Shown: piece after piece, positions 38,301 through 47,382 of the stretch | Numbering within the stretch: position 1 is the first letter of the stretch | Layout: every line of letters starts with the position of its first letter | NCBI GenBank assembly: GCA_013376985.1 | Contig: JACABB010000012.1 | Span: forward strand, 24,256-88,255 | Reading direction: 5' to 3' | Length of the DNA stretch: 64,000 nt | Origin: Bacteroidales bacterium | GTDB lineage: Bacteria > Bacteroidota > Bacteroidia > Bacteroidales > Tenuifilaceae | Notes under the pieces: generated by a model | The model's input: the letters and a program-made list of their open reading frames with translations, nothing else | The model's database searches: none | Told to the model about the DNA's origin: nothing | Program-made: the position numbers and the translations under genes

Positions 38301-38716
38301 GGTGTTGTGAAGGTTATTTGAGTCCATCCTAGAGCACCATAATGATAAGTTCCGGACCAAACCAATGTATATCCATTAGCAGTTGGGTTTTCATACGGGG
38401 ATTGACCTCCTGCAAAAGTCCATTCGTCTTGGGTAATATGCTTTATCCAAACTTTTTGGTTAGGCATATCAAAATCATATCCCGAAGCAACTAGGTCGAC
38501 AAAGTTATTATTAAAGGCAATGCCCGTAATTTTCTTTGCTGATCCTAATTCTGATTTAGTATAGATTATAGAAGTATAGGAGTACTTCCATGAGGTATAA
38601 AATGGCTGACTACTTTCTTCATTCCCTGTTCCAACCTGCACAAAGGATTGAGCTATTAAAGGGAGATGAGAAAAACAAAACAGGATAAAGTTTATCAAGT
38701 AAGTAAAGTTCTTCAT
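35351..38716 (-). CDS. T9SS-sorted choice-of-anchor J / fibronectin-like surface protein
   Basis: A 1121-aa secreted protein. Signal peptide about 1-22, then a domain with 'WIKHITQDEWTFAGGQSPYE' and 'FDYNGTDNIAIHWENASNKS' typical of Bacteroidota cell-surface proteins. Three jelly-roll, choice-of-anchor J-like segments follow (about 310-480, 590-750 and 880-1035), with fibronectin-III-like 'NTSYYWKVIAKNS' and 'NTKYYWKVVPYNE' repeats between them. It ends in a T9SS type A sorting domain ('LRIYPNPANEYITVEL' ... 'GLYILNAKVDGKSHSCKLIV'). No peptidase or glycosidase motif is visible. Probably structural or carbohydrate-binding. Confidence 0.85.
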   Translation of the reverse strand: MKNFTYLINFILFCFSHLPLIAQSFVQVGTGNEESSQPFYTSWKYSYTSIIYTKSELGSAKKITGIAFNNNFVDLVASGYDFDMPNQKVWIKHITQDEWTFAGGQSPYENPTANGYTLVWSGTYHYGALGWTQITFTTPFDYNGTDNIAIHWENASNKSTYSLKNTASIVGKKQVKCGGGDVGAVPTTPGYESYPFGNKVNARFYYDAGAVPANPELLEPANSKIKTDLNSALKFSLGTNTTSYDLFFGTNQNSLVKVVDNAPVTLPGVFTYTPSTILLSNTSYYWKVIAKNSTSTTESSVFTFKTQEIISQFPYLQNFEDYWISNLDPKHPDTLNSVINTNYPDQTPWSWDDNWGTSKGSLNNYNGLFSAYVSAFSDGQYSLTTPRINLPTSMRITFWWRNGNFMQSKTSNNDTTYFEVSKDGKNTWKTLLKLCSATNMTNYDNVLADLSEFAGDNIYLRWRYKRFSSSASKFFIDNIKIEAKPTGAIIQLDKSELNYSNIAVSGKTKQRVIIYNIGVGNLVVNGITTDGPFTCNFSKTITPNSKDTAYVYFSPTLEGSYNNTVTFNIVGATGNASLICKGTAIARVDKFFQNFDAVKAIPAGWIAIQSSKSNNIVQNIFPVSYVSDVYSSPNAIKMVRINDSDTLDPVILVAPGVSGFATNQLSFYARKGDVNYGLELIVGVMDDPKDVSTFVAKQTVTLTENYEQYTVKFKSNTVQPYIAFKYGEWTPRKPFPYTSIRIEDVAWEADLATPPAAAQIGSPIDVAEKVDIMSGLKIRWAAGSANTDGYKLFVGTTSNNCNEIVNNIEISKDQPNYTIDFSKLAYNTKYYWKVVPYNENGGCTESVTWSFTTMADPLVTSFPFAENFDNTPNITGEFDKPLGWNIQDVIGDRSTWDIINYPPATQGFTHNDSKGSIAIAFHPFNPKNDWLYTPPMQLKKNFRYDVEFYIHTLMDYSSGSFYKEQISLWAGTGRINSAMTDSLTYAVVNDNDWKKVTTSFKPSQDGVYYFGFHAISEANQYVLIVDDVTITETNTTGIDNTNLGKGLRIYPNPANEYITVELSLETKGVAIITLTDIVGKVVLQENLNETKIINLSKLSKGLYILNAKVDGKSHSCKLIVK

Positions 38717-38847
38717 AGGTTATATTTTCTAAGGGTTATTAGAGTTTTATTAATATGGCAATGATAGCTGGCTAAAGAGAGATAGATATAGGGGCTTCCC
38801 CTCATTTTGTATAAATATTGCTATATTTCGAACGAATTATTTAGTTG

Positions 38848-41064
38848 ATGAAACCTGTACCAATATATCTTTTACTCATTTTCAGTAGCCTTCTGGGGTA
38901 TCCTCAGAGTAAAAGTGATTCCCTGAAAAAATTGTTAGTTACATCTTCGCCAAAGGAAAAATCAATTATTCTGAATCAGCTTTCGGATGATCAATTATTT
39001 AACTCCCCACGTCAAAGTTTGAAATATGCTTCTGATGCTTTAATTGAAGCAAAAAAATGTAATGACCTTGAGCAAGTTGCAGAAGCCTACCTAAACATTG
39101 GTACAGCATTACGTTACCTTGGTGAAAATCAGGCAGCTCTAGATTCGCTTTACAAAACCATTTCATTTATTAATGAACTCAAAAACAATAAATTAGTAGC
39201 AAAGATTCTTAATGTGATTGGGGTTGTACATTATCAGCTTGGGCATGATTCTATGTCAATGGATGCTTATAACAAATCATTAAAAATTCGTAATGAAATT
39301 AATGATTTGGAAGGCGTTGCAGATATTCTAAATAATGTAGGTAATCTATATAATGGCTTAGGAAATTTTGATAAGGCACTTGACTATTATTTCAAGTGTC
39401 TTAAGTACGATCAAATGTTAAATAATAAAAAAGGACTTTCTGCTACCTATAATAACATAGGTATGGTTCATTTTAATTTAAAAGAGTATAATAAATCTAT
39501 TATATATTACCAAAAAGCCGAAAGTTTAGCTGTAAATCTAAACGAAGTAACTAAGATTGCTTCAATATATAACAATATAGGTGCAACATATCTTGCTCTG
39601 GGAAAATACGATGAAGCAATTAAATACACTAAGCATTCGAATGCATATTACCAAAAAACTAATCAGATTTTACAAACTCAAAGAAACTATACAAATCTTG
39701 GGTTAATATTTGAGTATAAAGGAAATCTTGATTCTTCAATCTACAATCAAACTATTGCATTATCTCTTGCTAAGCAACTTTCAAATCCATCGCTCATTGC
39801 AGGTGCGCATATTAATCTCAGCCATCTATATCAAAAGAAGCACAATTTAAACCTAGCCTTAGCCGAACTTGATATGGCTAAAAAAAGCATTGCCAGTTCT
39901 GATAAATTGGATGTTATGAGCAAATTATACCTTGCTTACGCTAATGTGTATAATTCAATGGAGAAATATCACCAAGCATTCGATTATTTAGCCCAACATA
40001 TTTCCCTTCGGGATAGTTTATATAATCTTGAAAAAGTGCAGAAGGTAGCGCAAATTGAAGCACAATATGAAACCGAAAAACAAGCCCAAAGAATTCAAAC
40101 ACTTCAAATGGATCAAAAGTTTCAGAATCTCAAGATTCAAAAAACTAGGGCGACAGTAAGAAGGCTAATTGCCATAGTAGCGATAATTACTATTTTGGTA
40201 AGTTTAATTGTATGGCTGTACATAAATAATTATCGAAAAAGTCTGAAACTTGCACAGAAAAACGATCAGATTAACCAGCAAAATACTATGCTTAATGAGG
40301 TAAATTGCGAACTACAACAAATAAATTATCAATTAGCAGAATCTCAAGAAAAACTAAGAATAGCAAACCACACAAAAGAACAACTATTTGGAATAGTTGC
40401 TCATGATATGAAAAGTCCTTTGGATCATCTAAGAACTTTAGTATTCCTTTTAAGAAATCCAAAGGAATCAAGCGAACACTGCAACCTTGATGCAAATTTG
40501 GTAAAATTAGATACATCCCTTAAATCCGTAAATGAGTTATTGAATAACCTTCTGAACTGGGCACAAGTTCAGCAAGATCAAATTTATTACCAAGAGTCCA
40601 ACTTCAATCTTGCAGATATATTTGAGGAAAACCTTAAACTTTTCGAACATCTAATTATTGAGAAGAGATTATGCATTATTAAAAAGTATAACAAAACTTT
40701 AGTAGTTAATAGTGATCGTAATATGATTGATTTCATTCTGCGAAACCTAATTAGTAATGCAATAAAGTTCTCTATGGAAAGGGGGAATATTTACCTTTCT
40801 GGAACTCTGGTTGTGGATGGTTTTTCCGTTGCGGTTACCGATGAGGGTACTGGTATGGATGCATCACTTGTTGAGAAATTATTTACTCAAAATCAGATTA
40901 GACGAAGGGGAACATATAATGAGAAAGGAGCAGGATTGGCTCTTCAAATTTGCCAAAAATTTGCTGAGCAACTTGGGGGTAAGATGGAGATAATTACTGC
41001 AGAAGGGAAAGGTTCAACTTTCACTTTAAAAGTAGAAAGACAAAATTTTTCGATTAATAATTAA
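38848..41064 (+). CDS. TPR-domain sensor histidine kinase
   Basis: A 738-aa protein; ATG at 38848 is preferred to the in-frame TTG one codon upstream. Short signal or anchor (1-20), about seven to eight TPRs (40-400), membrane helix (about 440-460), coiled coil, then HisKA with 'LFGIVAHDMKSPLDHLRTL' (phospho-acceptor H519). The HATPase domain carries 'FILRNLISNAIKFS' (N box), 'AVTDEGTGMD' (G1) and 'EKGAGLALQICQKFAEQLGG' (G2). A complete hybrid-free kinase. The next gene, one base after its stop, encodes a response regulator, so the two form a two-component system. The ligand or partner read by the TPRs is unknown. Confidence 0.93.
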   Translation: MKPVPIYLLLIFSSLLGYPQSKSDSLKKLLVTSSPKEKSIILNQLSDDQLFNSPRQSLKYASDALIEAKKCNDLEQVAEAYLNIGTALRYLGENQAALDSLYKTISFINELKNNKLVAKILNVIGVVHYQLGHDSMSMDAYNKSLKIRNEINDLEGVADILNNVGNLYNGLGNFDKALDYYFKCLKYDQMLNNKKGLSATYNNIGMVHFNLKEYNKSIIYYQKAESLAVNLNEVTKIASIYNNIGATYLALGKYDEAIKYTKHSNAYYQKTNQILQTQRNYTNLGLIFEYKGNLDSSIYNQTIALSLAKQLSNPSLIAGAHINLSHLYQKKHNLNLALAELDMAKKSIASSDKLDVMSKLYLAYANVYNSMEKYHQAFDYLAQHISLRDSLYNLEKVQKVAQIEAQYETEKQAQRIQTLQMDQKFQNLKIQKTRATVRRLIAIVAIITILVSLIVWLYINNYRKSLKLAQKNDQINQQNTMLNEVNCELQQINYQLAESQEKLRIANHTKEQLFGIVAHDMKSPLDHLRTLVFLLRNPKESSEHCNLDANLVKLDTSLKSVNELLNNLLNWAQVQQDQIYYQESNFNLADIFEENLKLFEHLIIEKRLCIIKKYNKTLVVNSDRNMIDFILRNLISNAIKFSMERGNIYLSGTLVVDGFSVAVTDEGTGMDASLVEKLFTQNQIRRRGTYNEKGAGLALQICQKFAEQLGGKMEIITAEGKGSTFTLKVERQNFSINN

Positions 41065-41065
41065 A

Positions 41066-41719
41066 ATGAATCTATTAATAGTTGATGATCATCCTTTACT
41101 TAGAGCGGGAATAAAAGTAATTCTCTCAAAAAATAGTTTATACAATATTGAGGAGGCAGGCGGAGGAGAGGAGGCAATTTCTTTGATTAAAGCTAATCTG
41201 TACAATTTTGTAATACTAGATATTGATATGCCTGGGATAAATGGTGTGGAATTAGCCGTTTTTATTAAAAACAACCACCCTGATATTAAAATCATTTTTC
41301 TTACAAGCCATGCCGATATATATACTTTTTCCGAAGCAATAGAAACTAGTTTTTCTGGATTTCTATTTAAGGAGAATGCTATTGATCAAATTAATGATTG
41401 CCTAAAGATTGTTTCCCGAGGTGAAAAATATTTAAGCAAAAGTTGTACTGATTTTTTATTCGCAAATAAAGAAAAACTAACCTCCATTAAAAAGATTAAA
41501 AAAGCCTTCAAGCAGTTAACCGATGCAGAAATAAATGTTCTCCGTTTAATATCCGAAGGAAAAACGACTCCTCAAATAGCAGAATGTTTGTTTAATAGCC
41601 CCAAAACTATTGAGAATCACAGGACTAATATTTGTCAAAAACTAGAACTTAAGGGTAGTAATAATTTGCTAACCTTTGCATTGGAGAATAAATGGGTATT
41701 TAAGAATGATAAAAATTGA
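41066..41719 (+). CDS. LuxR/NarL-family response regulator
   Basis: A 217-aa regulator with a receiver domain (about 1-120: 'LLIVDDHPLLRAGIKVIL', phospho-acceptor D52 in 'FVILDIDMPGINGVEL', 'IIFLTSHADIYTF', Lys in 'GFLFKENA') and a LuxR-type HTH (about 150-215: 'LTDAEINVLRLISEGKTTPQ', 'SPKTIENHRTNICQKL'). Partner of the TPR histidine kinase immediately upstream. The regulated genes are not identifiable here, although the divergent T9SS cargo genes are candidates by position. Confidence 0.93.
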   Translation: MNLLIVDDHPLLRAGIKVILSKNSLYNIEEAGGGEEAISLIKANLYNFVILDIDMPGINGVELAVFIKNNHPDIKIIFLTSHADIYTFSEAIETSFSGFLFKENAIDQINDCLKIVSRGEKYLSKSCTDFLFANKEKLTSIKKIKKAFKQLTDAEINVLRLISEGKTTPQIAECLFNSPKTIENHRTNICQKLELKGSNNLLTFALENKWVFKNDKN

Positions 41720-41746
41720 ATTAATAACCATTTGAACACATTACCA

Positions 41747-43135
41747 ATGTATTCCATCATAGATATTGAAACTACAGGAGTGAGTCCACAACGTGATAAA
41801 ATTACAGAGATTGCTGTATATGTTCATGATGGTTCTAAGATTATTAATGAATTCACAACTTTAATCAATCCTGAGAGAGCAATACCTTATTACATATCCC
41901 AGATGACTGGGATTACCGATGATATGGTTGTAGATGCTCCACGCTTTTTTGAAGTTGCTCGTAAAATAGTTGATCTCACCGAAGGGATGATTTTTGTTGC
42001 GCATAATGCACCATTCGACTATCGTTTTATTCAAAGTGAATTTAAGCAGTTGGGTTTCGATTTTGAGCGCCAGACTCTTTGTACGGTTAGGATGAGTAGA
42101 AAATTAATACCCGGGAAACCATCATATAGTTTAGGAAATCTCTGCCAGAATCTAGGCATTAAGATTGAAGGCAGACACCGTGCCGCAGGAGATGCCTTAG
42201 CAACCGTAAAGCTTTTGGAACTTTTGCTTAAAATTAGTAATGAAACCGATTCAAGTATAATTAGCACCACGCCTGATCGAAAAGGACTTCACCCAAATTT
42301 TGATTTAAATTTATTGTCTAAAATACCTGAGAAAACAGGTGTTTACTACCTATACGATGAAAGAGGAGTACTAATTTATGTTGGTAAAAGCATAAATATT
42401 CGTCAGAGGATTCTCCAGCATTTGGGATCAACTAAATCGAATCGTGCAGCAGAAATGCGAGGTAGAGTAGTTGATATCAGTTTTGAAATAACTGGAAGTG
42501 AACTTATTGCCCTCCTTCTTGAAACAGAGGAAATTAAAAGGGACAAACCGGTATTCAATCGCTTAGGAAGAAGAACAGGTAATAGACTAGGACTATTTAG
42601 TTATGAAAATCAGAATGGCTATTTGTGTTTGGTTATTAAAAGGATGACTGCAAAAGATGAAATTCCTCTTACATCATTTACTAATGCGGATGAATCAAAA
42701 GATTTTATTGAGCGATTAATGGCTAAATACGATCTCTGCCAAAAACTTTGCAACCTTTACTCATCATCCGGCGCATGTTTTCATTATGAAATAAAGAAGT
42801 GCTCTGGCGCATGTATTGGCGAAGAACCTGCTGACGTTTATAATCTTCGAGTTCAAAGAGCAATCGAGAGCATTGGATTATCCTCAAAGAGTTTTCTACT
42901 TTTCGATAAAGGTCGAAATGATTCCGAAAAATCAGTTGTTAAGGTAATTAATGGTAAACTAGTTGGTTACGGATTTTTTGACCCGTCGAGCATAGATGGG
43001 AATCTTTCATTACTCGATGATATTATTTCTCCATGCTCCGACAACCGAGATGCTCAGTCAATAATTCGGTCATTTTTAGGCAAAGCAAAGCAGGGATCGG
43101 TGCTGTATTTTAATGCGGAATCCCAGGTAGATTAA
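41747..43135 (+). CDS. DnaQ-type 3'-5' exonuclease fused to a GIY-YIG nuclease
   Basis: A 462-aa fusion. The start is ATG at 41747 ('MYSIIDIETTG'); the longer frame starts at a TTG. The exonuclease domain (1-165) has the DEDDh residues: D6 and E8 in 'DIETTG', D91 in 'AHNAPFDYRF', H144 and D149 in 'HRAAGDALAT'. The GIY-YIG domain (about 195-275) has 'GVYYLYDERGVLIYVGKS' and a UvrC-like extension with 'CHYE...CSGACIGEE'-type cysteines. This matches the DNA polymerase III epsilon/UvrC-like (Cho-like) family, probably acting in DNA repair. It converges and overlaps by 26 bases with dgt. Confidence 0.9.
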   Translation: MYSIIDIETTGVSPQRDKITEIAVYVHDGSKIINEFTTLINPERAIPYYISQMTGITDDMVVDAPRFFEVARKIVDLTEGMIFVAHNAPFDYRFIQSEFKQLGFDFERQTLCTVRMSRKLIPGKPSYSLGNLCQNLGIKIEGRHRAAGDALATVKLLELLLKISNETDSSIISTTPDRKGLHPNFDLNLLSKIPEKTGVYYLYDERGVLIYVGKSINIRQRILQHLGSTKSNRAAEMRGRVVDISFEITGSELIALLLETEEIKRDKPVFNRLGRRTGNRLGLFSYENQNGYLCLVIKRMTAKDEIPLTSFTNADESKDFIERLMAKYDLCQKLCNLYSSSGACFHYEIKKCSGACIGEEPADVYNLRVQRAIESIGLSSKSFLLFDKGRNDSEKSVVKVINGKLVGYGFFDPSSIDGNLSLLDDIISPCSDNRDAQSIIRSFLGKAKQGSVLYFNAESQVD

Positions 43136-44459
43136 TTCCCTGTAATACTCTAAATTGCTCTAGTGCGTATAAATCTGTCATTCCTGAAATATAATCTAAA
43201 ACAGACATTAATTTCTGGTAATTTGAGCCATAGTTACACCTAAACTGTTCGGGGAGAAGCCTTAAAGTCTTTGCATTGTATACACCTTTAGGTTCAATAA
43301 CCGCTTTACAAAAATTATCAAGCAGTACACCTAAAATTCTGTAACCACCAAGTTCAATTTCAATAACCGTTTTGTGGTTATATATTTGCTCAATCGATAT
43401 CTCCTTAACCTTTTTCATCGCAGAAAGTGAAGACTCCTCAATGCAATCAATTAAGGATGGAATTTTTTCACCATTGAGTATTTGATCGTATTTATCTGAA
43501 AAAACTTTGGCGCAGTCATTAATTAATTTGCTTATTACCAAAGCCCTCAGAAATGATATTTGTTCGTTGGTATCAGTTACTTCTATAAGAGTTCTGTTAA
43601 TTTTATCAATTTCATTCGAGTTTTTCTTCACATCGAAAAAGTTTAAATAGAGTTCTTTAACGAGGCTAGTTGAAAGAATGCCAAGTTTATGAGCATCCTC
43701 AATATCCATTATTTGGTAGCAAATATCATCGGCTGCTTCGACCATGTATACAAGCGGATGTCGAACAAAAGCAGATGCATCATCTTCTTTTTGTATCAAA
43801 CCCAAACAATTGGCTATCCTCGAAAATATTTCCTCCTCCGATTGAAAAAATCCAAATTTTTTCCCTTTTGATGAGGATGGGTATGGATACTTAACAAGCG
43901 AAGCTAGGGCAGCATAGCTAAGCCGATACCCGCCGCTCCTACGACCTTTCAATTGCTGAGTAAGCAAACGAAAAGCATTAGCATTCCCTTCGTATCGGGT
44001 TAAATCCAACCACTCCTTATCGCTTACAAGGGGTTTATAAAAATCGGCTTGGTCTAAAAAATATTTTTTAATCGCCTCTTCCCCGCTATGCCCAAATGGG
44101 GGATTTCCTAGATCATGCGCTAAACTGGCGGTTGATACTATGATCGGTATTTCAGTAATCAACTCAAAGTTCAGATCGTTCTCTTTTTGTTTAATGATAT
44201 TCACAAGTATGCTCCCCAATGTTCGACCAACACTTGCAACCTCTAAACTATGCGTTAAACGATTGTGAACGAACACGCTTCCTGGTAATGGGAATACTTG
44301 AGTTTTATTTTGTAGCCTGCGAAATGGGGAGGAGAAAATAATCCGATCGTAATCGCGTTGAAATGGCGATCTAGTATAACCTGTATCTAGGATGTTTTCA
44401 TTTTCAGCACCTAGTCTTATAGGATTTAGAAGTTTATCCCATGTCATCAAATGTTCCAT
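43110..44459 (-). CDS. dgt: dGTP triphosphohydrolase (dGTPase)
   Basis: A 449-aa HD-domain enzyme that hydrolyses dGTP to deoxyguanosine and triphosphate, adjusting dNTP pools. Motifs: 'DRIIFSSPFRRLQNKTQVFP', 'NRLTHSLEVASVGR' (H70), 'ASLAHDLGNPPFGHSGEEAI' (H115 and D116) and 'VEAADDICYQIMDIEDA' (the second metal-ligand Asp region). Length and motif order fit the dGTPase family. The 3' end overlaps the nuclease gene by 26 bases in opposite orientation. Confidence 0.9.
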   Translation of the reverse strand: MEHLMTWDKLLNPIRLGAENENILDTGYTRSPFQRDYDRIIFSSPFRRLQNKTQVFPLPGSVFVHNRLTHSLEVASVGRTLGSILVNIIKQKENDLNFELITEIPIIVSTASLAHDLGNPPFGHSGEEAIKKYFLDQADFYKPLVSDKEWLDLTRYEGNANAFRLLTQQLKGRRSGGYRLSYAALASLVKYPYPSSSKGKKFGFFQSEEEIFSRIANCLGLIQKEDDASAFVRHPLVYMVEAADDICYQIMDIEDAHKLGILSTSLVKELYLNFFDVKKNSNEIDKINRTLIEVTDTNEQISFLRALVISKLINDCAKVFSDKYDQILNGEKIPSLIDCIEESSLSAMKKVKEISIEQIYNHKTVIEIELGGYRILGVLLDNFCKAVIEPKGVYNAKTLRLLPEQFRCNYGSNYQKLMSVLDYISGMTDLYALEQFRVLQGINLPGIPH

Positions 44460-44475
44460 TGCAGTATCTTTAAAA

Positions 44476-44509
44476 AATCAAGGCTCAAATGGATGTCTGA
44501 GCCTTGATT
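44476..44509 (-). terminator. Strong hairpin terminator after the second Cache sensor
   Basis: Twelve-base perfect arms (AATCAAGGCTCA at 44476-44487 and TGAGCCTTGATT at 44498-44509), a ten-base loop, and T residues on the minus strand side (44475-44471). It lies between the sensor's stop and the dgt start. Confidence 0.8.
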
Positions 44510-44529
44510 AATATGATCATTTTCCCCAC

Positions 44530-47289
44530 TTATTCTTTATTAACAATGTTTGCAATTTTAATAACTTTATACACATCACCATTTTCATCGACCAGCGGGA
44601 TGTATGTTTCTTCGGAAGTATACAATTTGCCATTTACGGTGAACCTAATGGTTGTTTTTAAAGTTTGACTACTTCGTAGATCGCTCCAAAATTTATTGTT
44701 TTCAACTTTTTGTTCCTCGGTGAAATCCATTCTGTCGGAGTAGCGAGTGCCAAGTATTTCACTAAAGGATAATCCTATTAAATCTAAGTAGTGTTTATTA
44801 GCGTGAGTGATATTGCCATTAACATCATATTCAACCACATAAATAGAACTACTTATGGCATCTATATAGTTTTGCATGTCAAGGAATTGTTTTGAAGCTA
44901 CTTTGTTTGCCTCAATCATTTCTTCCTCCAAATGCTTTATGTCCGAAATATCAAATTGGATACTTAACAACCCCGTTTTTCCTGTAGTAGGTATTATGAA
45001 AGGCATTTTTGTGGTTCTTAAATACTTTTTCTTTAGTCCGCTTGTATCTTCAAGAACACATGTATGGCTCCCTTTATTCATAATCTCCAACTCTTGCTTT
45101 CTCCAACTATCCACATCCTCGCCCCGGTGGTTATCATAATCGGTAGTTCCAATAATTTCCTCAACAGATTTGCTATAGCCAGAAGCAAAATGCGAATTTG
45201 CGATTATGAATACACCGTTTTCATCTTTTAGTGATATTTTGGCTGGAATGGAGTTCAACAGTTCGATTAACAGTTTCCGACTTTCTTCGTTTCTTTTTAA
45301 AGTTTCTTGCATTCGCAAAGCATCATCCTGTTTTAAACGCTCCATTTCTTCTTGTGTAGATTGAAGTTCTTCCATGTTTTGTCTCATCTCTTCTTCTTGA
45401 GCGGACATTTCTTCTGCTTGTTGTTGTGTTCTGGAAAGTAATAGTGCTGTTTTTATGTTTGTCCTTGCAGATGTGAGCGTTGATGCAATACTTTGTGCAA
45501 GTTTTTCTACAAACTCAATCTTAAACTCCTCAATTTCAGAGAAAGAGGCGATTTCTAAAACTCCTAGTACTTTTTCGTCAATTAGCAAAGGGACTATAAG
45601 TAAACAACGTGGACGTGCTTCACCTAAACCGGAAGTAATTTGGATATAGTTCTCGGGTATTTCTGTTAGATAAATTGTTTGCTTTTCTAGTGCGCAAGTA
45701 CCTACCAATCCTTCACCTAGCAGTATTTGCTTTTTTAGGTATTTATGACGGTTGAATGCAAATGCAGATAATAGCTCAAAATGAACTTCGCTGGGTATAT
45801 CATCGTTATAAATGAAAACGCCACCCTGATTTGCATCAAGATAATGTACTAGATTCTTTATTATATCAGCCGCAAGTGATTCAAGTTTATCATTATTTTG
45901 GCGAAGTATGTCGCTGAATTTTGCTAATCCTTCGTTTGTCCATCTTCGTTTTTCGTCTTCAATTTTTCGTTTTTCCTCCTCAATTTTTGCATTCTTAAGA
46001 CTTTCTCGCATATTAATTAAAGACTTTCCTAGAGTATCTTCTTCACTTAAAAGATCTAAATTAATATCAAGATCTCCTGCTCCAATTCTTTCTGCAAAGT
46101 CTGTTTTTTGAGAAAGTCCCTTAACGTTGATATTAAGATAGTTGAACATTCTCCCCATTTCGTCTTTTTGATCATCGGAATAAATCATTCCTAAATCGAC
46201 ATGTCCCAGAGAAATTCGTTGTAAAGTATCAACAATGCGAGAAATAGGGGAAACAATAAATTTTTTTGAAAAGGTGTAAGTAATAAATAGAAGGATTATG
46301 ATTCCTACTAGTCCGATAATAATTGATTCCCAAAAATTGAAGACAGATACCCTTACAACTTCTGCTTTTGGAACAACCATTACCAAAGACCATGGCTTGC
46401 TTTTACCAATAATAATTGGTTTTACCGAAAAAAAGGAGGTTACACCATTAATATCAGTTGCCGTAAAGAAAGCAGGTTCTCCAGAAGAAATTTTATCAGT
46501 TACATCATATTTGCTAAATATACTTTCATAATCATCAAGCGCATTTTGCCCTATTTTTTCTTTGTTGGGATGTGCAACGTATTTAATGTTGTTAGATAGT
46601 AGAAATGCGTAACTATTTTCATAGGGTTTAATAAGTCTAATATCATCATAATACCTTGATAACTCAATATCAATTCCAATAACTCCTATAAAACGTCCTT
46701 CAACTAGATTTGAAACGATTATACTGGTCATTAAAAACTGATTCCTGTTATCGTTGGTATAACTATAAAAGTAAGGATCTTCAAGACTTTCCGTTTTTTC
46801 TCGTTTAATTCTGGCATAATCTACTGGATCTCCATTAACACTTCCAATATCTGTATTGTGCTTAATTTGTCCCTTTTCTCTCCAGTAAAAACATTCGTAT
46901 CGACCGTAATCTTTTTTATAGGTAGGATCAATGTAGTTTAATTCCCAACTATCCCAAACAGAAAGAAGTTCGGGATTTTTAATAAGTGTTTCCTCGTATA
47001 ACTTGGAAAAGAGTTCTTTCCATTTGTCCTCAGGTAAAAGTTTATGTGCCTGAATTGAATTTGAAAGGGTGCGAGCAATAAAAAGATCTTTCTCAAGAAT
47101 GCCTTTAATTTCCGAGACGTGATAATCGGCAACAACATTAATATGTTTAATTGCGCTACTAATAGATTCTTTTCTGGATTTTAGGGAGATGTTTCCAACA
47201 GCAAAAATTAGAACAATAGTAGACGCTCCGATAACCATCGAAAGGATTTTTTGCTGCAGCGATAGTTTTTCGAACACATTGATTTTCAT
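44530..47289 (-). CDS. Cache-HAMP-GAF-PAS-PAS sensor without a recognised output domain
   Basis: A 919-aa relative of the protein at 17917-20256. TM1 is at about 15-33, the periplasmic Cache domain at 40-310 ('LLSVWDSWELNYIDPTYKKD' region and 'GVIGIDIELSRYYDDIRLIK'), TM2 at about 318-340 and HAMP at 345-430. A GAF domain (about 455-605) precedes the same coiled coil ('EEMSAQEEEMRQNMEELQST'), then two PAS domains (about 660-790 and 800-919). No kinase, methyl-accepting or cyclase region is present. The extra PAS is the main difference from its paralogue. Signals must pass to another protein. Confidence 0.85.
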   Translation of the reverse strand: MKINVFEKLSLQQKILSMVIGASTIVLIFAVGNISLKSRKESISSAIKHINVVADYHVSEIKGILEKDLFIARTLSNSIQAHKLLPEDKWKELFSKLYEETLIKNPELLSVWDSWELNYIDPTYKKDYGRYECFYWREKGQIKHNTDIGSVNGDPVDYARIKREKTESLEDPYFYSYTNDNRNQFLMTSIIVSNLVEGRFIGVIGIDIELSRYYDDIRLIKPYENSYAFLLSNNIKYVAHPNKEKIGQNALDDYESIFSKYDVTDKISSGEPAFFTATDINGVTSFFSVKPIIIGKSKPWSLVMVVPKAEVVRVSVFNFWESIIIGLVGIIILLFITYTFSKKFIVSPISRIVDTLQRISLGHVDLGMIYSDDQKDEMGRMFNYLNINVKGLSQKTDFAERIGAGDLDINLDLLSEEDTLGKSLINMRESLKNAKIEEEKRKIEDEKRRWTNEGLAKFSDILRQNNDKLESLAADIIKNLVHYLDANQGGVFIYNDDIPSEVHFELLSAFAFNRHKYLKKQILLGEGLVGTCALEKQTIYLTEIPENYIQITSGLGEARPRCLLIVPLLIDEKVLGVLEIASFSEIEEFKIEFVEKLAQSIASTLTSARTNIKTALLLSRTQQQAEEMSAQEEEMRQNMEELQSTQEEMERLKQDDALRMQETLKRNEESRKLLIELLNSIPAKISLKDENGVFIIANSHFASGYSKSVEEIIGTTDYDNHRGEDVDSWRKQELEIMNKGSHTCVLEDTSGLKKKYLRTTKMPFIIPTTGKTGLLSIQFDISDIKHLEEEMIEANKVASKQFLDMQNYIDAISSSIYVVEYDVNGNITHANKHYLDLIGLSFSEILGTRYSDRMDFTEEQKVENNKFWSDLRSSQTLKTTIRFTVNGKLYTSEETYIPLVDENGDVYKVIKIANIVNKE

Positions 47290-47309
47290 GCTAAAGCCTT
47301 TTAAAAATT

Positions 47310-47335
47310 AAAAAAAAAGCATCTTGGAGGATGCT
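47310..47335 (-). terminator. Intrinsic terminator after the first universal stress protein gene
   Basis: On the minus strand AGCATC (47335-47330) pairs with GATGCT (47323-47318), with a six-base loop, followed by eight T residues (47317-47310). It is a textbook rho-independent terminator 48 bases beyond the stop at 47383. Confidence 0.8.
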
Positions 47336-47382
47336 GTTGGATAAAACCCTACCCTAAAAAGAGTATTTAGATGTTTTAGGAA

